From: JBAYZQ01 sp041672385
GTDB lineage: Bacteria > Spirochaetota > Spirochaetia > Sphaerochaetales > Sphaerochaetaceae
Length of the DNA: 11,720 nucleotides
Direction of reading: 5' to 3'
Assembly (NCBI GenBank): GCA_041672385.1
Contig: JBAYZQ010000062.1
Span: forward strand, 1 to 11,720
Shown here: positions 1 through 6,785 of the stretch, in pieces
Layout of the letters: each line of letters starts with the position of its first letter
How positions within the stretch are numbered: the first letter of the stretch is position 1
Program-made: the position numbers and the translations under genes
Notes under the pieces: generated by a model
Told to the model about the DNA's origin: nothing
Database searches by the model: none
Seen by the model: only the letters and a program-made list of their open reading frames with translations

Positions 1-2
1 AG

Positions 3-1046
3 ATTTATAATTCATACGAAGAATATGTAAAAAAAGTAAATCTTCCACAAAAAGTTGAAATTGATTTTGATACAAAAGATTTTAAAGAAAAGATGGAAGC
101 TGGATGGTATTCTAGAATAATTGGTGGGGCTTTAGGTACCGAAATTGAAGGCTATACTACAAAAAAACTGAAAGAAAAGTTTGGCGAAATAAAATATTAT
201 TTAAGGCCACCTAATACTTATAATGATGACATTACCTATGAAATTGCCTTTTTAGATGCTTGTAGTAGGTCAAAAACAATTCCTTCTAGTATAGAAATTG
301 CCAATAGCTGGATACGCTTAATTCCAACAGGATGGTCAGCAGAGCAAGTGGCTTTAGACAATATTTCTAGAGGTATTTTTCCTCCTGAAAGTGGTTATTA
401 CCTAAATCCATATAGAGAATGGATAGGGGCACAAATGAGAGGTGCAATTTGTGGACAAGTAGCACCTGGAAATCCAAAATTAGCAGCTCATTTGGCCTTT
501 ATTGATGGTCAAGTTTCACATCATAACAATGGAATCTTTGGAGAAATTTTTAACGCAGTAATGGTAAGTCTAAGCTTTACTCATACTGATATTAAAGAAA
601 TCTTGAAAATTGCAATTGCTTCAATCCCAAGTGATAGCGAATATCATAGTGTTGTGAAATTTGCCTTTAATTCTTGTCTTACTAATGATTTTATTAATGC
701 TTGGAAACTATGTGAGGAAAAATACAAACAATACAACTGGATTCATGCTTACCCTAATGCAGCGGCAGAAGTAGTAGCGCTTTATTTTGGAAATGGTGAT
801 TTCAATGAAACTTTATATAAAATAGCAATATGTGGACAAGATGTAGACTGTAATGCTGCTCAGATTGCAGTAATTATAGGAACTATAAAAGGAATCAAAA
901 ATATAGATGAAAGATGGCTTACCCCTTTTAAAAGTGGAGAGCTAAAAACTTATTTAAGAGAAAAAAAATTACTTAATATTACCGATTTAATAAATCAAAC
1001 TGTCCTTGAAGCTAAAAAGTTCAATTCATTAAATCATGAAGGATAA
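3..1046 (+). CDS. ADP-ribosylglycohydrolase (DraG/ARH) family protein, 5'-truncated by the window edge
   Basis: The frame is open from the left edge (first whole codon at 3), so the gene starts outside the window and the ATG at 93 is internal: residues before it (…DTKDFKEKMEAGWYSRIIGG) lead smoothly into the family's N-terminal G-x-x-G-x-A-L-G motif. The fold is all-helical with a binuclear Mg/Mn site. Visible motifs are NDDITYE at 222-242 (metal-binding Asp pair, usually T/S-D-D-T), a block NPYREWIGAQMRG at about 405-443, HHNNGIFGE at about 519-545, and a C-terminal GQDVDCNAAQ at about 834-863, where D-x-D is kept and the usual T is C. These blocks match, from memory, a bacterial ARH-like subfamily rather than classical DraG. 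Family members cleave N- or O-glycosidic ADP-ribose bonds; the substrate here is unknown. No signal peptide can be assessed. Only 23 bases separate it from the binding-protein gene, so it is probably co-transcribed with the nucleoside importer. Confidence 0.85.
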   Translation: MYNSYEEYVKKVNLPQKVEIDFDTKDFKEKMEAGWYSRIIGGALGTEIEGYTTKKLKEKFGEIKYYLRPPNTYNDDITYEIAFLDACSRSKTIPSSIEIANSWIRLIPTGWSAEQVALDNISRGIFPPESGYYLNPYREWIGAQMRGAICGQVAPGNPKLAAHLAFIDGQVSHHNNGIFGEIFNAVMVSLSFTHTDIKEILKIAIASIPSDSEYHSVVKFAFNSCLTNDFINAWKLCEEKYKQYNWIHAYPNAAAEVVALYFGNGDFNETLYKIAICGQDVDCNAAQIAVIIGTIKGIKNIDERWLTPFKSGELKTYLREKKLLNITDLINQTVLEAKKFNSLNHEG

Positions 1047-1069
1047 TTTTTCATAAAAAGGAGAAAAAA

Positions 1070-2152
1070 ATGAAAAAAAAGTTGCTAGTTGTTTTATTTG
1101 TTTTTTGTAGTGTAGCTATGCTTTTTGCTACGGGTACTACTGAAGCTACTGTTGAAGATGGAACATTGGATGTTGCGTTATTGATTAATGGGAACTTAGG
1201 TGATAAATCTTTTCATGATTCAGCAAATAATGGAATGAAACTTGTAAAAGATCAATTAGGATTAAAAACTAAAGTAATTGAAGTTGGATATGATCAATCT
1301 AAATGGGAGCCAGCACTAAGAGACTTATGTGATGAAAATCATGATATTGTAATTTGTGGAACATGGCAAATGCAAGAGATTGTTTCAAATATTGCTCCTG
1401 AATATCCAGATCAACATTTTATTGTTTATGATACAAGTATGAATTATGAAGATGATAAAAATGGTGACTTCAAAAATGTTTATTCTATTGAGTATTTACA
1501 AAACGATGGTTCTTTTCTCGCTGGTGCATTAGCTGCAAAGATGACAAAAACTGGTAGTATTGGTTTTGTAGGTGGTATGGATAATACTGTAATACTGGAT
1601 TTCTTGGTAGGATATATTCAAGGTGCAAAAACAGTAAATCCAAATATTAAAGTTGTTCCTTCTTTTGTAGGAAATTTTAGTGATGCGGCGAAAGCAAAAG
1701 AATTAACTTTTGCCCAATACCAAATGGGTGTTGATATTGTATTTGCCTGTGCTTCAAATGCTAGTGATGGTGTTTTGCAAGCTTCCAAAGAAAGAGGAAT
1801 GATGTGTATCGGAGTTGATAGTGATATGGCTATGCTGTATAAGGATTCAGATCCAGTACTTTCAAATCTTATTATTTCTTCTGTTTTAAAGAGAGTTGAT
1901 AAATCTATCCGATTAGCAGTAGGTCAAGCAAATGAAAATACACTTAAATATGGAACTCGTGTAGCTTTAGGTATCAATGAAGACTGTGTGGGTTTAGCTG
2001 ATAATGAAGTTTACCAAAAGAAAGTTCCTTCTGATGTAAGAGAATTAATGGCATCCTATACTGAAAAGATAAGGAAGGGAGAAATTAAAGTAGATACAGC
2101 TTTTGGAAAAAGTAAAGCTGAAATAAATAAATATATTGAAACGGCTCGTTAA
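1070..2152 (+). CDS. BMP/PnrA-family periplasmic nucleoside-binding protein of an ABC importer
   Basis: This is the substrate-capture subunit of the importer encoded just downstream. Residues 1-20 form a signal peptide (KKK, a hydrophobic core, then LFA before TGTTEA). The only early Cys (C13, preceded by F) sits inside the core and makes a poor lipobox, so type I cleavage after A20 is more likely. The mature protein has the two-lobe BMP fold. It shows GDKSFHDSANNG (44-55, the family's N-D-K-S-F ligand segment), NDGSFLAGALAA (145-156), IGFVGGMDN (164-172), GVDSD (248-252, where PnrA contacts ribose) and SVLKRVD (271-277). Length (360) is normal. The start is set by AAGGAG at 1058-1063, six bases before the ATG. 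T. pallidum PnrA binds purine nucleosides. Related BMP proteins bind riboflavin and other ligands, but the nucleoside hydrolase in the same operon favours nucleosides here. Confidence 0.92.
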   Translation: MKKKLLVVLFVFCSVAMLFATGTTEATVEDGTLDVALLINGNLGDKSFHDSANNGMKLVKDQLGLKTKVIEVGYDQSKWEPALRDLCDENHDIVICGTWQMQEIVSNIAPEYPDQHFIVYDTSMNYEDDKNGDFKNVYSIEYLQNDGSFLAGALAAKMTKTGSIGFVGGMDNTVILDFLVGYIQGAKTVNPNIKVVPSFVGNFSDAAKAKELTFAQYQMGVDIVFACASNASDGVLQASKERGMMCIGVDSDMAMLYKDSDPVLSNLIISSVLKRVDKSIRLAVGQANENTLKYGTRVALGINEDCVGLADNEVYQKKVPSDVRELMASYTEKIRKGEIKVDTAFGKSKAEINKYIETAR

Positions 2153-2167
2153 TTTTTGTTAAAAACG

Positions 2168-2201
2168 ATTCTCCTTAAAGTTTTTTTTGAGGAGAATTTT
2201 T
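2168..2201 (+). terminator. Intercistronic hairpin with U-tract (attenuator or mRNA stabiliser)
   Basis: The 5' arm ATTCTCCTTAAA (2168-2179) pairs with TTTGAGGAGAAT (2186-2197) through 12 base pairs, one of them G-U, around a six-base loop. A run of T follows (2197-2201). It begins 15 bases after the binding-protein stop codon. Such structures are common between binding-protein and transporter genes, where partial termination or 3'-end protection gives excess binding protein. The transporter genes have no obvious promoter of their own, so read-through is expected. Confidence 0.75.
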
Positions 2202-2211
2202 AAAATTCCGA

Positions 2212-2227
2212 TTGGAGAATTATTGTG
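2212..2227 (+). promoter_or_regulatory. Ribosome binding site fixing a GTG start, complementary to the upstream hairpin arm
   Basis: GGAG at 2214-2217 lies seven bases before the GTG at 2225, which supports the GTG start. The seven bases GGAGAAT (2214-2220) repeat the hairpin's 3' arm (2191-2197) exactly. They are therefore also complementary to ATTCTCC at 2168-2174, so two mutually exclusive pairings are possible. Confidence 0.6.
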
Positions 2228-3772
2228 AATGAAATCCTAATGATGAATAAGATAAATAAGATTTATCCTAATGGTGTTGTTGCAAATAAGGATGTTGATT
2301 TTTCTGTGAGACGAGGTGAAATACATGCATTAGTGGGTGAAAATGGTGCTGGTAAAAGTACCTTGATGAAAATACTTTTTGGAATTGAAAAACCTACTGA
2401 AGGAAGCATTTATTACAAAGGGAAAAAACTTATCATAAATTCTCCACTTGATGCAATAAATTATGGTTTTGGAATGGTCCACCAACATTTTATGTTAGTT
2501 GAATCAATGAGTGTCTCCGAAAATATAGTTTTGGGAAGTGAGCCAGGTTCTTCTTGGAAAATCAACAGTAATATTCAAGATGAAGAAGCAAAAAAGATAA
2601 TAGAAAAATATAATTTTAAAATAAATGTAAAAGCAAAGATTTCGGATTTATCGATAGGCTTGAGGCAAAAAGTTGAAATCTTAAAAGCCCTATATAAAGG
2701 TGCAGAAGTGCTTATTTTAGATGAACCTACTGCTGTTTTAACTCCTCAAGAAACTGTTGAATTATTTGAGCAATTAAAAGCGCTCAAAGCCCAAGGGCAT
2801 ACTATTATTTTTATTAGCCACAAATTAAATGAAATAAAAGAAATTTGTGACCGTATTTCTATTATGAGGAATGGGACTCTAGTAGGTGTTTATGACGTAA
2901 ATGCAGTTACAAAAGATGAAATCTCGGATTTAATGGTTGGAAAATCAGTAAATTGGGAAGTTTTAAAAACACCTACAAAAAAAGGAAAAGTATTATTAAA
3001 AGTAAAAAACTTAACTGTAATAAATGAAGCCAATTTTCCTTGTTTGAAACATGTATCTTTTAACTTACATTCTTCTACAATTTTAGGAATAGTAGGGGTA
3101 GAGGGGAATGGACAAAAAGAACTAGTTGATTCAATTGCTGGATTAACAAAAATAGAAAGTGGAGAAATAATCTTAAAAGATAAAAAAATAAATACTAGTT
3201 CTGTAGAAAAAATTAGAGAGTTAGGGCTTTCTCATATTCCGGGAGATAGAATGGTGAGAGGTATTGCAAATGAATCAACTATTGAAGAAAATCTTTTAGC
3301 TACCCATACAAAAGATGAAAGGTTATTTCATAAAGGTTTTTTGAAAACGAAAGAAATAAGAAAGTGGTCTGAAGAATTAATAAGCGAATTTCAAATAAAA
3401 GCTTCTTCTCCTAAAGTTCCAATAAAAATGCTAAGTGGCGGAAATATTCAAAAAGTAATAGTGGCTAGAGAATTTTCTAAAAACAGTGATTGCATTATTG
3501 CCAATCAACCTACAAGAGGAATTGATATTGGAGCAGCAAAATTTATTCACTTGAAGTTGATTGAACTTAGAGATAAAGGAGCTGGTGTTTTATTACTTTC
3601 AGCTGACTTAAGTGAAATAAAAAGCATGAGTGATAGTTTGTTGGTAATATTTAATGGCCAATTTGTTGCTTATTTTGAGGATGCTAACAAAGTAACTGAA
3701 GAACAATTAGGGAAGTTTATGCTAGGTGTTGAAAAACAGGATGAAAAGGAAATAAAAAGGTGTGAAGCGTGA
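2225..3772 (+). CDS. ABC importer ATPase with two nucleotide-binding domains (nucleoside/BMP type, NupO/YufO-like)
   Basis: This is the energising cytoplasmic subunit, with two fused ATPase domains as in RbsA, MglA and NupO. Domain 1 carries Walker A GENGAGKST (38-46), Q-loop Q87, signature LSIGLRQ (142-148), Walker B VLILDEP (162-168) and switch H199. Domain 2 has a degenerate Walker A GVEGNGQKEL (291-300, no GK[S/T]), a canonical signature LSGGNIQ (403-409) and a Walker B ending in NQPTRG (427-432), with Gln where the catalytic Glu would be. These substitutions are typical of the second domain in this family, not signs of decay; hydrolysis is expected mainly at one composite site. Length (515) is usual. 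The gene starts with GTG behind GGAG, and its stop overlaps the GTG start of the next gene (GTGA), pointing to translational coupling. Confidence 0.95.
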   Translation: MNEILMMNKINKIYPNGVVANKDVDFSVRRGEIHALVGENGAGKSTLMKILFGIEKPTEGSIYYKGKKLIINSPLDAINYGFGMVHQHFMLVESMSVSENIVLGSEPGSSWKINSNIQDEEAKKIIEKYNFKINVKAKISDLSIGLRQKVEILKALYKGAEVLILDEPTAVLTPQETVELFEQLKALKAQGHTIIFISHKLNEIKEICDRISIMRNGTLVGVYDVNAVTKDEISDLMVGKSVNWEVLKTPTKKGKVLLKVKNLTVINEANFPCLKHVSFNLHSSTILGIVGVEGNGQKELVDSIAGLTKIESGEIILKDKKINTSSVEKIRELGLSHIPGDRMVRGIANESTIEENLLATHTKDERLFHKGFLKTKEIRKWSEELISEFQIKASSPKVPIKMLSGGNIQKVIVAREFSKNSDCIIANQPTRGIDIGAAKFIHLKLIELRDKGAGVLLLSADLSEIKSMSDSLLVIFNGQFVAYFEDANKVTEEQLGKFMLGVEKQDEKEIKRCEA

Positions 3773-4827
3773 AAAAAATAAATTTTGAAACAAAATTTGA
3801 AATAATCAGGTTTAGTGTAGCCATTTTAATAGCTTTAGCCCTTTCATTTATTATAATATTATTAGTAAGTGACATGCCTTTTTTGGCTCTCAAAAAATTA
3901 TTCTTGGGACCACTTGAGAATTTACGTAGATTTGGAAATGTAATAGAATTAGCTATTACACTAAGTTTTGCCGGTTTATCTATTGCCATAATTTTTAGTG
4001 CAAATCAATTTAATCTGGCTCCAGAGGGTGCTTTTTATGCAAGCGGAGCAATTTCTGCAATGTTTGTATTAACTTTTCCCTTGCCAAAAATAATTTCACC
4101 ATTTTTAGCAATTATAATTGGAGGATTGATAGGCGCTATAATTTGTGTGATTCCTGCCCTGCTAAAAAAGAAGTGGGGTGCCAGTGAACTAGTATCTTCT
4201 CTAATGTTAAATTTCATAGTTATGTATCTTGCTAAATATTTTATAAATAATAAATTCAAAGATCCAACCTGTGGTTATAATGCAACTTATATTTTGCCCG
4301 ATTCCTCAAGATTAATAAATATTATACCAGGTACTAGAATTCATTTTGGGTTAATTATTGTAGTGTTTACAATTTTTGTTTGTGTTGTTTTCATGCAAAA
4401 AACGAAGTGGGGATTTCAACTATTGCAAACTGGTCGAAACGTTGAATTTGCTAAATATGTAGGAATAAACACCTCTGCTATAATTATCATGAGCCAAGCA
4501 ATTGGTGGTTTTATTGCCGGAATGGGGGGTAGTATAGAAACACTTGGGATGTATAATCGTTTTCAATGGCAAAGTTTACCGGGGTATGGTTTTGATGGTG
4601 TAATAGTAGCTATTTTAGCTAAGAATAAACCCAAATATGTACCTTTAGCTGCTTTCTTTTTAGCCTATATTAGAATTGGTGCTGACAAAATGGCAACTTC
4701 TACAGATGTGACTAGTGAAATGATAGCCATAATACAAGGAGTAATAATAATGCTTGTAGCTGCAACTTCTTTTTTAAGCAATACTCGTCAGAAAATGTTA
4801 ATAAAGAAGGTACGAAATAATGGATAA
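3769..4827 (+). CDS. ABC importer permease subunit 1 (BPD_transp_2/LivM fold, NupP/YufP-like)
   Basis: This inner-membrane subunit forms the transport channel with the permease encoded next. It is very hydrophobic, with about eight to ten membrane segments starting near residue 13. Family marks include FNLAPEGAFYASGA (about 82-95, the F-N-x-x-x-E-G motif of nucleoside/sugar permeases), GASELVSSLMLN (about 136-147), the cytoplasmic ATPase-contacting loop GRNVEFAKYVGI (about 223-234) and LPGYGFDGVIVAIL (about 274-287). The GTG start at 3769 overlaps the ATPase stop by four bases, with AAAAAGG at 3754-3760 as a modest ribosome binding site. Length (352) is normal for the longer of the two permeases. 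Substrate is inferred from the binding protein and hydrolase, since permease sequence alone does not distinguish nucleosides from sugars. Confidence 0.93.
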   Translation: MKKINFETKFEIIRFSVAILIALALSFIIILLVSDMPFLALKKLFLGPLENLRRFGNVIELAITLSFAGLSIAIIFSANQFNLAPEGAFYASGAISAMFVLTFPLPKIISPFLAIIIGGLIGAIICVIPALLKKKWGASELVSSLMLNFIVMYLAKYFINNKFKDPTCGYNATYILPDSSRLINIIPGTRIHFGLIIVVFTIFVCVVFMQKTKWGFQLLQTGRNVEFAKYVGINTSAIIIMSQAIGGFIAGMGGSIETLGMYNRFQWQSLPGYGFDGVIVAILAKNKPKYVPLAAFFLAYIRIGADKMATSTDVTSEMIAIIQGVIIMLVAATSFLSNTRQKMLIKKVRNNG

Positions 4828-5761
4828 TCTTATAACCTATCTTATTGATTCTCAATTTTTGTATTCTGTTTTTAGAGTAACAACACCTTTATTGTTTGCT
4901 GCCCTTGCCTCTGTAGTAGCAGAGAATGCTGGAGCTTCAAATATAGCATTAGAAGGAATAATGATATTTGCAGCTTTGTTTGGTGCAATTGGATCAGGTA
5001 TATCTAATTCACTAATTATAGGGCTTTTATGTGCAATTTCCGGTGGGCTTATTATTTCATTATTACTTAGCTATTTTGGATTATATTTGAAGACTGATAT
5101 CATTTTATCCGGTATTGCTTTAAATACTTTAGCCTCCGGTGGTTCTGTTTTTTTGCTTTATGTTTTATTGAATGATAAAGGAAGTACCCAAGCCTTACAA
5201 TGTTTAACTTTTCCTGTTGTAACCATTCCTTTAATAAATAAGATACCATTTCTAGGAGAAGTTTTATCGGGGCAGAATTTACTAACTTATATTGCATTTT
5301 TCATGGTTTGGGTGGTGTTTTTTCTTTTATACAGAACAAAAATAGGGAAGCACTTAAGGTGTGTAGGAGAGAACCCTGAAGCTGCAGAATCTGTTGGACT
5401 GAATGTAAGAAAACTTAAATTGACAGCTCTTATGATTAGTGGTCTTCTTGCTTCTTTAGGAGGTGCTTTTCTTTCGATGGGATATATGGCTGGCTTTTCA
5501 AGAGGAATGGTATCTGGAAGAGGATTCATTGCTTTAGCAGCCGCAGCAATGGGAATGCTGTCTCCAGTTCCTACTATGATAGCTTCAATAATTTTTGGGT
5601 TTGCTGATGCAGTTTCTAATATATTAGCTGCCCTTCGTATACCAGATGAATTAGTGAAATTAATTCCTTATCTTGTTACTATTGTGGGTTTAATCGTATT
5701 CTCTCAAATTAGATCTTTTTCTGAAAAAAAACGTAGAAAAAAAATATTAAGTAAAACATAG
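4820..5761 (+). CDS. ABC importer permease subunit 2 (BPD_transp_2/LivH fold, NupQ/YufQ-like)
   Basis: This is the second inner-membrane channel subunit, 313 residues and shorter than its partner, as usual for this pair. AENAGASNIALEGIMIFAAL (about 34-53) is the N-I-x-L-E-G family motif. GENPEAAESVGLNVRKL (about 182-198) is the ATPase-coupling loop. GAFLSMGYMAGFSRGMVSGR (about 215-234), followed by GFIALAAAAMG, matches the conserved late segment of this permease type. The ATG at 4820 overlaps the previous gene by eight bases and is preceded by AGAAGG at 4805-4810. The C-terminus is a short basic tail (about 298-313) encoded by two runs of eight A (5724-5731, 5737-5744). The stop is eight bases before the nucleoside hydrolase start, so the unit continues. 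Confidence 0.93.
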   Translation: MDNLITYLIDSQFLYSVFRVTTPLLFAALASVVAENAGASNIALEGIMIFAALFGAIGSGISNSLIIGLLCAISGGLIISLLLSYFGLYLKTDIILSGIALNTLASGGSVFLLYVLLNDKGSTQALQCLTFPVVTIPLINKIPFLGEVLSGQNLLTYIAFFMVWVVFFLLYRTKIGKHLRCVGENPEAAESVGLNVRKLKLTALMISGLLASLGGAFLSMGYMAGFSRGMVSGRGFIALAAAAMGMLSPVPTMIASIIFGFADAVSNILAALRIPDELVKLIPYLVTIVGLIVFSQIRSFSEKKRRKKILSKT

Positions 5762-5769
5762 AGGTTGAA

Positions 5770-6699
5770 ATGAAAAAAACACCAATTATTATGGATTGTG
5801 ATCCAGGTCATGATGATGCAATTGCTTTGATAATGGCTTTATCTGCTGATAATCTTAAGGTATTAGGAGTTACTACTACCTCTGGTAATCAAACTATTGA
5901 AAAAACTACAAATAATGCTTTAAGAATTTTATCCTATGTAGATAAGGAAGTTCCAGTTTCTATGGGTTCAAGTAGACCTATGGTTAGAGAATTGGAAACT
6001 GCTCCCAATGTTCATGGAACATCTGGGTTGGAAGGACCTACAATACCTCAAGCAACTTTTAAACCTATAAAAGAGAAAGCTTGGGACTTTATGTATAAGA
6101 CTTTAATGGAAAGCAAAGAGAAAATAACTTTAGTAGCTACAGGACCATTAACTAATTTAGGTATATTACTAACACTTTTTCCAGAAGTAAAAGAAAAAAT
6201 TGAGAAGATTTCTATTATGGGCGGTGGAATTGACCATGGCAATTGGTCAATAGCCTCAGAATTTAATATTCTCACAGATCCAGAAGCGGCAAATATTGTT
6301 TTCACAAGTGAAATTCCAATTATTATGAGTGGTTTAGATGTAACCGAAAAAGCTATAATAAAGAGCGATGAAATTGAAAGGCTTAGGTCTTTAAAAAAGA
6401 AAGTACCAGTTCTAGTTGCTGAATTAATTGATTACTTTTATCTTTTTCATAAATCTATGGGATTTGAAGGAGCTCCTCTACATGATCCATGTGCTGTAGC
6501 TTATTTAATAGATTCTTCAATCTTTACCACGGAAGATTACCATGTAGTAATTGAAACCCAAGGAAAATTTACAACTGGGATGACCTTAGCTGATAAGAGA
6601 ATAAATCCAAACAAAGAAAAAAGTAATGCAAAAGTTTGTATGAACTTAGATAGAAAGAAATTTATTGATTTACTTATTACGCTTTGTGAGAAATATTAA
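5770..6699 (+). CDS. Inosine/uridine-preferring nucleoside hydrolase (ribonucleoside hydrolase)
   Basis: This predicted cytoplasmic Ca-dependent enzyme hydrolyses the N-glycosidic bond of ribonucleosides to free base and ribose. The family signature DCDPGHDDA spans 9-17. All catalytic positions of the Crithidia enzyme have counterparts by my alignment: D11, D15, D16, N40, T124, N158, E164, N166, H238 and D239 (in LHDP). The retained H238, the leaving-group histidine, argues for a competent enzyme. It does not by itself separate purine, pyrimidine or broad specificity. Length (309) is typical. GAGG at 5761-5764 lies five bases before the ATG and overlaps the end of the permease stop. As the last gene of the transporter unit, it likely processes the imported nucleosides. 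No clear hairpin terminator follows within 6700-6785. Confidence 0.95.
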   Translation: MKKTPIIMDCDPGHDDAIALIMALSADNLKVLGVTTTSGNQTIEKTTNNALRILSYVDKEVPVSMGSSRPMVRELETAPNVHGTSGLEGPTIPQATFKPIKEKAWDFMYKTLMESKEKITLVATGPLTNLGILLTLFPEVKEKIEKISIMGGGIDHGNWSIASEFNILTDPEAANIVFTSEIPIIMSGLDVTEKAIIKSDEIERLRSLKKKVPVLVAELIDYFYLFHKSMGFEGAPLHDPCAVAYLIDSSIFTTEDYHVVIETQGKFTTGMTLADKRINPNKEKSNAKVCMNLDRKKFIDLLITLCEKY

Positions 6700-6730
6700 A
6701 ACTAAAAATTATTTATTAAATCCTTTCTGT

Positions 6731-6759
6731 TTGACCTGACGTGTAAACTACTTTATTAT
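6731..6759 (+). promoter_or_regulatory. Sigma70-type promoter of the TPR gene
   Basis: TTGACC (6731-6736) and TATTAT (6754-6759) each match the sigma70 consensus at five of six positions and are separated by exactly 17 bases. A start near 6766 would give a leader of about 20 bases containing AGGAG (6775-6779), six bases before the ATG at 6786. This is the best promoter in the window and marks the TPR gene as a separate transcription unit. Confidence 0.75.
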
Positions 6760-6785
6760 GAAGGTATAAGAAGTAGGAGTTTGAT

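Noticed and set aside
93..95. ATG at 93 as the true start of the ARH-family gene
   Set aside because: The frame is open to the left edge, conserved-looking residues precede it, and there is no ribosome binding site in front of it.
3091..3540. Second ATPase domain as broken (no GK[S/T], Gln in place of the Walker B Glu)
   Set aside because: These substitutions are usual in the second domain of RbsA/NupO-type double ATPases, and the signature LSGGN is intact.
3717..3989. Antisense open frame of 90 codons across the ATPase/permease junction
   Set aside because: It lies opposite two clear genes, has no recognisable domain and no convincing ribosome binding site; it is a shadow of biased codon use. 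The same applies to the other short antisense frames at 4035-4259, 5100-5529, 6048-6305, 7168-8292, 9211-9426 and 10917-11138.
1070..5761. Riboflavin importer (RfuABCD-like) instead of nucleoside importer
   Set aside because: The transporter families are shared, so it cannot be strictly excluded, but the nucleoside hydrolase in the same unit and the PnrA-like ligand motifs favour nucleosides.
6700..6785. Terminator after the nucleoside hydrolase gene
   Set aside because: The gap is AT-rich but I could not find a stable stem followed by a T-run.
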